From Cyanobacterium stanieri PCC 7202 (GTDB taxonomy: Bacteria; Cyanobacteriota; Cyanobacteriia; Cyanobacteriales; Cyanobacteriaceae): a stretch of DNA of 64,000 bases. The notes under the pieces were generated by a model. The model was not told the DNA's origin, did no database searches, and saw only the letters and a program-made list of their open reading frames with translations. Below, piece by piece: positions 57,118 to 64,000 of the stretch; within the stretch, counting starts at the first letter, position 1, and each line of letters begins with the position of its first letter. The translations under genes and the position numbers were made by a program. The stretch covers positions 434,001 through 498,000 of the forward strand of contig CP003940.1 of the NCBI GenBank assembly GCA_000317655.1, read 5' to 3'.

Positions 57118-58098
57118 TCATTGACTTGAAGTAATACCCCTTTCCTCTAGTTGACGGATAAAGTAATCTTCGAGGGAATCCCGCACCAAATTCAGACTAA
57201 CTAATTCGCCGTCAGTGGTAGCAAGGTAATTAATAAATTCTTGGGGATTACCTTTTAACTCCCCTCGACAGATATGATTTTCTTGGGTAATGTTGCTTAA
57301 CCATCCCCCCATTTCTGCTATTTCACAATTTCTGATGGTGGCGTGGTAGGTTTCTTGGGTGCCTAAAATTTCGTCCAACGAACCAATATTTAACAATTCT
57401 CCTCGGGCAAGAATGGCGATGCGATCGCAAATTTTCTCCACATCAGCCAAAACATGGGAATTAAAAAAGATAGTTTTTCCCTGCTCTTTGAGGGATAATA
57501 TAATTTGTCGTACCTGATAACGCCCCATAGGATCTAATCCTGACATAGGTTCATCAAAAAAGACAATTTCAGGATCATTTATTAACGCCTGTGCCATCCC
57601 AACCCTTTGCATCATCCCTTTGGAATACTGCCTTAACTGCTTCTTTTGGGCAGTTTGTTTGGCTAAACCGACTAAGTCGAGAAGTTCTAAAATCCTTTTA
57701 TTTTGTTCATGTTTGGGGATTTGGAATAGGGAGGCAATGAAGTGTAAAAATTCCCATGCGGTCAAAAAGTCGTAGTAATAGGCGTTTTCGGGTAAATAAC
57801 CTAGTCTTTGTTTAACGCTAGTATCCCCCAAGGGTTTGCCGAGTAACTTTGCCCTGCCTGAAGTGGGTTTGATAATTCCTAACAGGGTTTTTAATAGGGT
57901 GGTTTTTCCTGCACCATTAGGTCCTAGTAAACCGAATGTTTCCCCCTGATAAACTTTGAGGGTACAGTTTTTGAGAGAAGGGACTTTTTTGTTGAGCCAA
58001 AAACCTGTAAGATACACCTTTGATAATTCGTAGGTTTCCACCACTACTGTTTTATCGGTGTGTACATCTGTGCTAGGGGAATTTATTGTAGAGGTCAT
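57118..58098 (-). CDS. ABC transporter ATP-binding protein
   Basis: 326 residues. Walker A GPNGAGKTTLLK, signature YSKGMMQRVGMAQAL and Walker B EIVFFDEPMSGLD are intact, followed by the His switch FFNSHVLADVEK. A C-terminal extension of about 80 residues follows, as in ATPases of the multidrug/gliding (CcmA) type that pair with a separate permease. The permease is not next to it. Substrate unknown. Confidence 0.88.
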   Translation of the reverse strand: MTSTINSPSTDVHTDKTVVVETYELSKVYLTGFWLNKKVPSLKNCTLKVYQGETFGLLGPNGAGKTTLLKTLLGIIKPTSGRAKLLGKPLGDTSVKQRLGYLPENAYYYDFLTAWEFLHFIASLFQIPKHEQNKRILELLDLVGLAKQTAQKKQLRQYSKGMMQRVGMAQALINDPEIVFFDEPMSGLDPMGRYQVRQIILSLKEQGKTIFFNSHVLADVEKICDRIAILARGELLNIGSLDEILGTQETYHATIRNCEIAEMGGWLSNITQENHICRGELKGNPQEFINYLATTDGELVSLNLVRDSLEDYFIRQLEERGITSSQ

Positions 58099-58186
58099 TT
58101 TCTGTATGGCAATTATCGGTTTAAGATAAGGAAATAGAAACAGAAACTTATTTAATATTTAATTATACCCTTAAATCTCAGTTAAT

Positions 58187-58921
58187 ATGACTCAAATTCC
58201 TCAATCCCTCGAAAGTGCGATCGCACAGGCACACACCGCCACCCTGACGGCTTTAGAAAGCGGTTTTAATCGTCTGCAAATCGAATTAATCATCCCTGAA
58301 ATTGCCCTCAAAGCCCAAGAATTAGCCTTTGCTTTTGCCCAGTTGTTTGGTGAATATGGAGCAGGTTTAAAGGTATTTTTCCCTGATACAGGCGCCGCTG
58401 CCTTAGCGAGAAGGGAATGGGGAGAGACCACTTTTGTGGTGACGGATTTGGGTAGTAGCAGAAGCCCCATCGAAAATCGTGTAAGTGATACCGACGAATT
58501 TTATTTGGTGGTATCCCCTTCGGCGGTGGAAGTAGCACAGGTAGAAAAGTTATGTAATCTTGCGGGCGATCGCCCTGTAATCCTTATTATACCTCAGTTA
58601 GAAGATATTTCCGTAGTAGGTATTGGCTACGCCGCTAGGCAACTAAGGGAAAGATTTTTAAGCACCCTCGAATCAAGCTACTATTATCGCCCCCTCGAGG
58701 ATGCCGTAGTAATGCGAGTATTCCCCGGATTATGGCAAGTATGGAGAGAATTAGAAGACAATAAATTTGAACTAATTACCGAAGTACCTAAAAAACCCCT
58801 TGGGGAAGTTTTAGATCGTATTTTAATGGGGCAAAATGATGATGATCAAAGTAATGTTAAATCAAATTCTTTAGGGTTATTTGCAACTATGAAAAACTTT
58901 TTAAAAGCCCTAAATAATTGA
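58187..58921 (+). CDS. DUF1995-family protein
   Basis: 244 residues, no signal or membrane segment. ESGFNRLQIELIIPEIALK, KVFFPDTGAAALARREWG and RPVILIIPQLEDISVVG are typical of DUF1995, a cyanobacteria/plastid family; the plant LPA3 protein with this domain is needed for photosystem II assembly. A similar role here is an inference. It is divergent from the ABC ATPase by 88 bases and followed by a miniature-element fragment. Confidence 0.82.
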   Translation: MTQIPQSLESAIAQAHTATLTALESGFNRLQIELIIPEIALKAQELAFAFAQLFGEYGAGLKVFFPDTGAAALARREWGETTFVVTDLGSSRSPIENRVSDTDEFYLVVSPSAVEVAQVEKLCNLAGDRPVILIIPQLEDISVVGIGYAARQLRERFLSTLESSYYYRPLEDAVVMRVFPGLWQVWRELEDNKFELITEVPKKPLGEVLDRILMGQNDDDQSNVKSNSLGLFATMKNFLKALNN

Positions 58922-58999
58922 CCTACCACCTGCACCCTGTACGGACGTAGCATGCTACGTCCCCTACCATAATGACAATCATTATCCCGAACTGAAGTT
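58921..58999 (+). mobile_element. right-end fragment of the miniature inverted-repeat element
   Basis: It carries ACCTGCACCCTGTAC, the perfect palindrome GGACGTAGCATGCTACGTCC (58943-58962), CCCTACCATAATGACAATC and the right terminal repeat TTATCCCGAACTGAAGTT (58982-58999), in the same order as 40774-40836. The left half is missing. It lies directly after the DUF1995 stop codon. Confidence 0.72.
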
Positions 59000-59095
59000 A
59001 TTTAGATTAACTAATCTTTCTCATTATTTATGTATATACAAAAACCTATCAAAACCTTTATAATCATTAACTATAAACTATCTACTAATTAAACC

Positions 59096-59437
59096 ATGCT
59101 AGAAGCCTTTATTTTAATAACCATATTGTGCGGTTTTTTTGGGACTATCTTTAAAAAAAATTTAGTCATGAAAATTATGTCCATGGATGTAATGAGTACA
59201 GGGGTAGTCGCCTATTACGTTTGGGTAGCATCAAGAACAGGATTTTTTACCCCAATCCTAGTGGGAGAAGTGAATGACAATACCAAATATGCGGACCCCG
59301 TACCTCAAGCCGTCATCCTCACCGCCATTGTCATCGGCTTTTCAATTCAAGCCTTAATGTTAGTAGGAGTTATGAAATTAGGCAAAAATAATCCTACCTT
59401 AGAAAGTAGTGAAATTGAGAAAAATAATACCCCATGA
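59096..59437 (+). CDS. mrpC: cation:proton antiporter subunit C (Mrp/NuoK-like)
   Basis: 113 residues with three membrane helices, related to NuoK/NdhE. KIMSMDVMSTGVVAYYVWVA and DPVPQAVILTAIVIGFSIQA are typical of MrpC. Mrp antiporters exchange sodium for protons at the plasma membrane, and some cyanobacterial ones are linked to bicarbonate uptake. It starts the C-D-E-D module and overlaps the next gene by ATGA. Confidence 0.9.
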   Translation: MLEAFILITILCGFFGTIFKKNLVMKIMSMDVMSTGVVAYYVWVASRTGFFTPILVGEVNDNTKYADPVPQAVILTAIVIGFSIQALMLVGVMKLGKNNPTLESSEIEKNNTP

Positions 59438-60885
59438 CAACTTTTACAGTTATAGCAGTTTTTCTTCCTTTATTTACAGGATTTTCTATTTATTTAGTTA
59501 ATAAAATAGATAGGATATTTTGCTTTTTTACCGTTTGTTTTTCGGCTTTTTATGCCAGTTATATTCTGATTAATGATATAAATTTACCTGTACAATTATT
59601 AGACAATGCTGGGGTACAACTACTAATAAATAATCTCAGTGGTTATTTTATTTTAACCAACGCCCTTGTTACTGGAGCCGTTATTTTATACTGTTGGCAA
59701 ATAGGCAAAAAAACCTTTTTTTATACTCAGCTTATTGTCCTACATGGTAGTATGAATGCTCTGTTTCTGAGTGCTGATTTTTTGAGTGTTTATGTTGCTC
59801 TAGAAGTGGTTGCCATATCAGCTTTTTTGTTGGTAGTTTATCCCCGTACGGATAACACTTTGTGGGTAGGAATTCGTTACCTTTTTATTAGTAATATAGC
59901 CATGTTATTTTACCTCATCGGAACTATATTAGTTTATAAAAGTAATCAATCTTTTGCCTTTGAAGGATTAATCAATAGTCCCCCAGAAGCTATCGCCCTT
60001 ATTTTCCTAGGTTTGTTTACCAAAGGAGGAGTTTTTGTGTTGGGGTTATGGTTGCCCTTAACCCAGTCTGAGTCTGAAAGTTCGGTTTCTGCCATCCTTG
60101 CGGGAGTAGTGGAAAAAGCGGGTATTTTTCCGTTGTTACGTTGTACGATGATGATGGATGAATTTAATACTCTTATTCATATTGTTGGAGTAGCCACGGC
60201 ATTTTTTGGTGTTATATATGCCCTATTTTCTCAAGATACAAAAAGAATTTTGGCATCTAGTACCGTATCGCAATTTGGATGGATATTAGTGGCGCCAGAG
60301 GTAGGAGGATATTACGCCCTTGCCCATGGTTTAGCCAAGGCAAACTTATTTATGGCGGTTGGAGCATTACCTAGTCGCAGTATTCGGCAATTACAAGATA
60401 GGGTAATGAGTACCAGATTATGGTTAACATTGCTGGTGGGTAGTTTATCTATCTGCGGATTTCCTCTCTTTTTCGGTTTTGCCGCCAAAACCCTTGTGCT
60501 CAACAGTCTTTCTCCTACAGAAGAGCTATTTATGAATATTAGTGCGGTGGGTACTGCTATGATTTATGCTAAGTTTATCTTTTTACCTAGTCATGGGGTA
60601 GATAGGGTTAAATCTCATATTTGGTGGGGGGTAATACCTTTGATGACAATTATTTTTGTGGCTAATTTTCTCTACTTTCCTGCCTATACTCCTCTCAATG
60701 TTGCTAAGGCTTTAGGATTAAATGCGATCGGTTTTTTGTTACATTTTTTAATCTTTAAAAAAGTAGTTTTTACATTATCTCGATATTTTGAAGAATTAGA
60801 ACAAATTATGGGGATAATGATTTTAATGTTAGTTGTATTATTTTGGATGGTAATATCATGGTCCCCAGTATCCTTTTTCGCTTAG
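59434..60885 (+). CDS. mrpD: NdhD-like Mrp antiporter subunit D, first copy
   Basis: 483 residues, about fourteen membrane helices of the proton-conducting NuoL/M/N-MrpA/D family. Key residues seen are the Glu in VALEVVAISAFL and Lys in LFTKGGVFVLGLWLP, and the motif HGLAKANLFMAVG. In Synechocystis the corresponding pair is known as NdhD5/NdhD6. It overlaps mrpC by four bases (ATGA) and mrpE by 28. A near-identical copy lies at 61327-62778. Confidence 0.9.
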   Translation: MTTFTVIAVFLPLFTGFSIYLVNKIDRIFCFFTVCFSAFYASYILINDINLPVQLLDNAGVQLLINNLSGYFILTNALVTGAVILYCWQIGKKTFFYTQLIVLHGSMNALFLSADFLSVYVALEVVAISAFLLVVYPRTDNTLWVGIRYLFISNIAMLFYLIGTILVYKSNQSFAFEGLINSPPEAIALIFLGLFTKGGVFVLGLWLPLTQSESESSVSAILAGVVEKAGIFPLLRCTMMMDEFNTLIHIVGVATAFFGVIYALFSQDTKRILASSTVSQFGWILVAPEVGGYYALAHGLAKANLFMAVGALPSRSIRQLQDRVMSTRLWLTLLVGSLSICGFPLFFGFAAKTLVLNSLSPTEELFMNISAVGTAMIYAKFIFLPSHGVDRVKSHIWWGVIPLMTIIFVANFLYFPAYTPLNVAKALGLNAIGFLLHFLIFKKVVFTLSRYFEELEQIMGIMILMLVVLFWMVISWSPVSFFA

Positions 60886-61283
60886 TTATTTGGTTTTTAT
60901 TGACCGCCGATTTTGGTATCACTAATGTAATTATTGGTGTGTTAGTTGCTTTACTTTTACCTCCCTATAATATCTTTAGTAAGAGGGATTCTAGTAATAC
61001 GGAGGAAAAAATTCACGAGTTATTGACTATTTTTAAACATATTTTAATTGCTATTCCTCAAGCCTATAAAGAATCTATCGAAATGATTTTTACTCCCCAT
61101 CGTCATGAGGAAGTTGTCAGGGAGGCGGTGCATCCCAATCGTTCAAAGCTACTCATATTCCTTGACACTTATGTAATTACTTTTACTCCTAAAGCGGTGG
61201 TTATAAAATATAATCATCGGGGATGGTATGAGGTGCATTATGTCAGACGAAAAGCTGTTGATAAAGTAGTTAGTGATTCTTAA
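60858..61283 (+). CDS. mrpE: Na+/H+ antiporter subunit E
   Basis: 141 residues from ATG 60858, inside the end of the preceding gene (28-base overlap). MVPSILFRLVIWFLLTADFG, with two membrane helices, then the soluble part YKESIEMIFTPHRHEEVVRE and YHNHRGWYEVHYV-like end (YNHRGWYEVHYV), match MrpE. It sits between the two D copies. Confidence 0.88.
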   Translation: MVPSILFRLVIWFLLTADFGITNVIIGVLVALLLPPYNIFSKRDSSNTEEKIHELLTIFKHILIAIPQAYKESIEMIFTPHRHEEVVREAVHPNRSKLLIFLDTYVITFTPKAVVIKYNHRGWYEVHYVRRKAVDKVVSDS

Positions 61284-61326
61284 ATATCACGTTTTTGAGA
61301 TAGTGAAAATAAAAAAATAAAATCAG

Positions 61327-62778
61327 ATGACCAATTTAAGTATCGTTGTAATTCTCCTTCCTTTATTTGTAGGATTTTTAGTTTATTTACTTAATAAAGT
61401 AGATAGAATATTTTGCTTTTTAACAGTTTGTTTTTCAGCTTTTTATGCCAGTTATATTATACTCAATGATATAAATTTTTCTTTACAATTACTAGATAAT
61501 GCAGGAGTTAAACTATTAATTAATAATGTTAGTGGCTATTTTATTTTAACCAATGCCCTGGTGACTGGGGCAGTTATTTTATACTGTTGGCAAACTAAGA
61601 AAAAAACTTTTTTTTACACTCAATTAATCGTTCTCCATGGTAGTATGAATGCTCTGTTTATCAGTGCTGATTTCCTGAGTGTTTATGTTGCCTTGGAAGT
61701 GGTTGGCATATCCGCTTTTTTGTTGGTGGTATATCCTAGGAGCGATCGCAGTATATGGGTAGGATTACGTTACTTATTTACAAGTAATATTGCCATGTTA
61801 TTTTATCTGATGGGAACAATTTTAGTTTATAAAGGTAATCAATCTTTTGCCTTTGAAGGATTAATAAATAGTCCCCCAGAAGCTATTGCCCTAATTTTCC
61901 TCGGTTTACTGACAAAAGGAGGAATCTTTATCTCAGGGTTATGGCTACCACTTACCCATGCTGAATCGGAAAGTCCTGTTTCTGCCATTCTTTCAGGGGT
62001 GGTAGTCAAAGCAGGTATTTTTCCTCTCCTACGGTGTGCGATGATGATGAATGAATTTGATAGTCTGCTCCATGTTGTAGGCATTGGTACGGCATTTTTT
62101 GGCATCATTTATGCCCTATTTTCCCAAGACACAAAAAGAATTTTGGCATCTAGCACCGTATCACAACTAGGATGGATATTAGTGGCACCAGAGGTAGGGG
62201 GATATTATGCCCTTGCCCATGGTTTAGCCAAAGCCAATTTATTTATGGTGAGTGGAGTTTTGCCTAGTCGTAATATTCAAGAGTTGCAAAATCGGGCCAT
62301 GAGTACCAGACTATGGTTAACCTTATTGATAGGCAGTTTATCCATTTGTGGATTTCCCTTCTTTTATGGTTTTGCCGCCAAAACCCTCGCCCTCAAAAAT
62401 CTTTCTTCTACGGAGGAGTTATTGATGAATATTAGTGCGGTGGGTACTGCTATGATTTATGCTAAGTTTATCTTTTTACCTAGCCATGGGGTAGATAGGG
62501 TTAAATCTCATATTTGGTGGGGCTTAATACCTTTGATGGTCGCTATTTTTGTGGCTAATTTTCTCTACTTTCCTGCCTATACTCCTCTCAATGTTGCTAA
62601 GGCTTTGGGGTTAAATGCGATCGGTTTTTTACTACACTTTTTAATCTTTAAAAAAGCGGTTTTTACTTTATCCCGATATTTTGAAGATTTAGAACAAATT
62701 ATGGGAGTAATGATTTTAATGCTAGTTTTATTATTTTGGATGGTAGTCTCATGGTCGCCAGTATCTTTTTTCATTTAA
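61327..62778 (+). CDS. mrpD: NdhD-like Mrp antiporter subunit D, second copy
   Basis: 483 residues, the same length as the first copy and close to identical over long stretches, above all in the last 130 residues and in AFEGLINSPPEAIALIFLGL. VALEVVGISAFL and LLTKGGIFISGLWLP hold the same Glu and Lys. Differences cluster in helices and loops facing outward. The C-D-E-D order matches Synechocystis slr2006-slr2009 as I recall it, but there F, G and B follow, and here they do not. Confidence 0.9.
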   Translation: MTNLSIVVILLPLFVGFLVYLLNKVDRIFCFLTVCFSAFYASYIILNDINFSLQLLDNAGVKLLINNVSGYFILTNALVTGAVILYCWQTKKKTFFYTQLIVLHGSMNALFISADFLSVYVALEVVGISAFLLVVYPRSDRSIWVGLRYLFTSNIAMLFYLMGTILVYKGNQSFAFEGLINSPPEAIALIFLGLLTKGGIFISGLWLPLTHAESESPVSAILSGVVVKAGIFPLLRCAMMMNEFDSLLHVVGIGTAFFGIIYALFSQDTKRILASSTVSQLGWILVAPEVGGYYALAHGLAKANLFMVSGVLPSRNIQELQNRAMSTRLWLTLLIGSLSICGFPFFYGFAAKTLALKNLSSTEELLMNISAVGTAMIYAKFIFLPSHGVDRVKSHIWWGLIPLMVAIFVANFLYFPAYTPLNVAKALGLNAIGFLLHFLIFKKAVFTLSRYFEDLEQIMGVMILMLVLLFWMVVSWSPVSFFI

Positions 62779-62901
62779 CAATTGGGTTTTTTCTAAAATA
62801 ATGATTATAAAATATAGTCAATGAGAGTTGTATTATGTCCATAATTTATATAACAAAAAAACTACTTAATAAAATTATTAATAACTACTAATACCAATAA
62901 A

Positions 62902-63675
62902 ATGGATAACACTAATCAGAAATTTTGTTTTGCTACCCTAGCCTTGGGAAAAAAATATAGAGAGATGACCAAAACATTAGCAGAAGATTTAAAAAAATAC
63001 TCTTCAGGTACTATGCTAGTGGTCGGTACAGACAATCCTAAAGATTTACTCTCTTTTGATAATGTCATCCCATTTAAATTATCTCAACAAGGAATTTTAC
63101 ACTGTTACCATGATAAGCGTTTTGTCATTCTGAAAGCATTATCTGAATTTGATACAGTGATTCAAATTGATGCGGATACTTATATGACTGACTTTATTTC
63201 TCCAAAATTAGATTTTTCCCGAGGAATTATTGAGGGCTTCAATGAAAATTTAGTCAACCATGTTACTAAATATACTCCAGAAAGATTAGACAGATTAAAA
63301 AAAATTGCGACTAAAATTGATGTTGACATATCACAAGCTAATTTTGTAGGCGAATCATTATTTATTGTTTCTAAAGATAATGGAAAAGAAATAGAATTTA
63401 TAGAACAGTGGGGAAAAATAGGACTATATCTCGAGTTAAAAGGAATACATGCAGGAAGTGGAAATATCATTGGTTTAGCTGCTCTCAAAGTAGGATTCAA
63501 AACTTCACGTACCCCATCTTGGGAACAAATCAAGAATGTGACAAATCATTTTGATGCTTCTCAAAAGATAAAAAGAAGTTCTTTTGATAATTTGAAAAGG
63601 CGTGTACAGTATCACTATAGATTGAATAAAAATCGTTTACAGGCTTTAAGTGATTTTGATTTTTTTTATAGATAA
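62902..63675 (+). CDS. GT-A-type glycosyltransferase-like protein
   Basis: 257 residues, no signal or membrane segment. The N-terminus KFCFATLALGKKYREMTKTL resembles nucleotide-sugar transferases, and DAD at 90-92 (TVIQIDADTYM) is a DxD metal/UDP-binding motif. GIHAGSGNIIGLAALKVG and the basic C-terminus (QYHYRLNKNRLQAL) follow. The family and sugar are not known. It stands apart from the Mrp module by 123 AT-rich bases. Confidence 0.65.
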   Translation: MDNTNQKFCFATLALGKKYREMTKTLAEDLKKYSSGTMLVVGTDNPKDLLSFDNVIPFKLSQQGILHCYHDKRFVILKALSEFDTVIQIDADTYMTDFISPKLDFSRGIIEGFNENLVNHVTKYTPERLDRLKKIATKIDVDISQANFVGESLFIVSKDNGKEIEFIEQWGKIGLYLELKGIHAGSGNIIGLAALKVGFKTSRTPSWEQIKNVTNHFDASQKIKRSSFDNLKRRVQYHYRLNKNRLQALSDFDFFYR

Positions 63676-63725
63676 TATTTTGCTATGGAAGCTAATTTAT
63701 TTTTAATTTTTGCATTATTATTTGT

Positions 63726-64000
63726 ATGAATCAATCTCTTTTATCTATTGAAAATTTAAAAATTGCTTATAAAAGTCCTGCTGAAAACAGTAATCCCCAT
63801 AAAATAAATTGGGCGGTAAATAATGTTTCTTTTTCGGTGGATAAGGGAGAAATTTTCGCATTGGTGGGGGAGTCGGGTTGTGGTAAATCAACCATTGGTA
63901 GGGGGATAATTGGTTTGTTGCCTCCTCAGGCTAGGGTTGAGGGGGATATTGTGTTTGGGAGTGAGTCGACTCTTGCTTATAATGCACAACAAATGCGCCA
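63726..64000 (+). CDS. oligopeptide/dipeptide ABC transporter ATP-binding protein, N-terminal part (cut by window edge)
   Basis: 91 residues from ATG 63726 to the edge. MNQSLLSIENLKIAYKSPAE and NNVSFSVDKGEIFALVGESG lead to the Walker A GESGCGKSTIG, then LLPPQARVEGDIVFG. The GESGCGKST form of Walker A and early layout match DppD/OppD-type ATPases for peptides or nickel. The rest, and any permease genes, are outside the window. Confidence 0.85.
   Translation, partial: MNQSLLSIENLKIAYKSPAENSNPHKINWAVNNVSFSVDKGEIFALVGESGCGKSTIGRGIIGLLPPQARVEGDIVFGSESTLAYNAQQMR

Overview
The window is a stretch of chromosome from a unicellular, low-GC cyanobacterium of the Cyanobacterium/Geminocystis type (genus level is an inference). 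The evidence is direct: many GCGATCGC (HIP1) octamers, ndhO, petM, a cyanobacterial ctaCDE oxidase operon, the ThiE fusion typical of cyanobacteria, a paired NdhD-like Mrp module, and several small conserved cyanobacterial proteins. There is no prophage, CRISPR array, intact transposase or rRNA; one tRNA (Val-UAC) is present.

Layout. 1-2.8 kb: edge of a response regulator, a gap with a decayed small ORF, and a zinc-ribbon Ser/Thr kinase with TPRs. 2.8-8 kb: lipoprotein sugar dehydrogenase, parvulin isomerase, AbrB-family membrane protein behind a good Pho-box candidate, a small conserved protein, and fabZ-lpxA. 8.3-11.6 kb: HAD phosphatase, PBP4-type carboxypeptidase, thiE. 11.8-13.5 kb: tight ndhO-mdh-dCMP deaminase operon. 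13.56-13.95 kb: an ORF-less remnant that looks like an IS200/IS605-type element with IscB omega-RNA-like sequence. 14-24 kb: mutL, ctaCDE, trpE, a methyltransferase, DUF2227, tRNA-Val, a diheme cytochrome. 24-33 kb: FHA-PAS-GGDEF-EAL regulator, MidA-like methyltransferase, trypsin-like protease, SLC13 permease, GH10-like hydrolase, accD. 33-44 kb: CobW GTPase with a His-rich tail, two unrecognised proteins, fumC, a 46-aa protein, glcF, an alpha/beta hydrolase, a second zinc-ribbon kinase, a TPR protein. 44-50.7 kb: hisIE, a lone urtB behind an NtcA box, petM, a TIGR01777 protein, ybeY, a subtilase, GDP-fucose synthase. 50.7-64 kb: TpsB-type porin, gltS, DUF4340, a membrane protein, B12-binding-type radical SAM protein, ABC ATPase, DUF1995, an Mrp C-D-E-D module, a GT-A-like glycosyltransferase, and the start of an oligopeptide ABC ATPase.

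Most genes are housekeeping and arranged as single genes or short operons. At least six convergent pairs end within 10 bases of each other or overlap at their stop codons. The real accessory signal lies between genes: a family of miniature elements with AACCTGAGTTCGGGATAA-type terminal inverted repeats (two bounded copies, two truncated), one of which carries a second 133-bp element inserted with a TTA duplication; a GGTGGGCAATGCCCACC palindrome in three gaps; and the omega-RNA-like remnant. I did not find a convincing new multi-gene system. The most novel-looking items are these mobile relics, the two regulatory sites (Pho, NtcA), the shortened Mrp cluster and a few proteins of unknown family.
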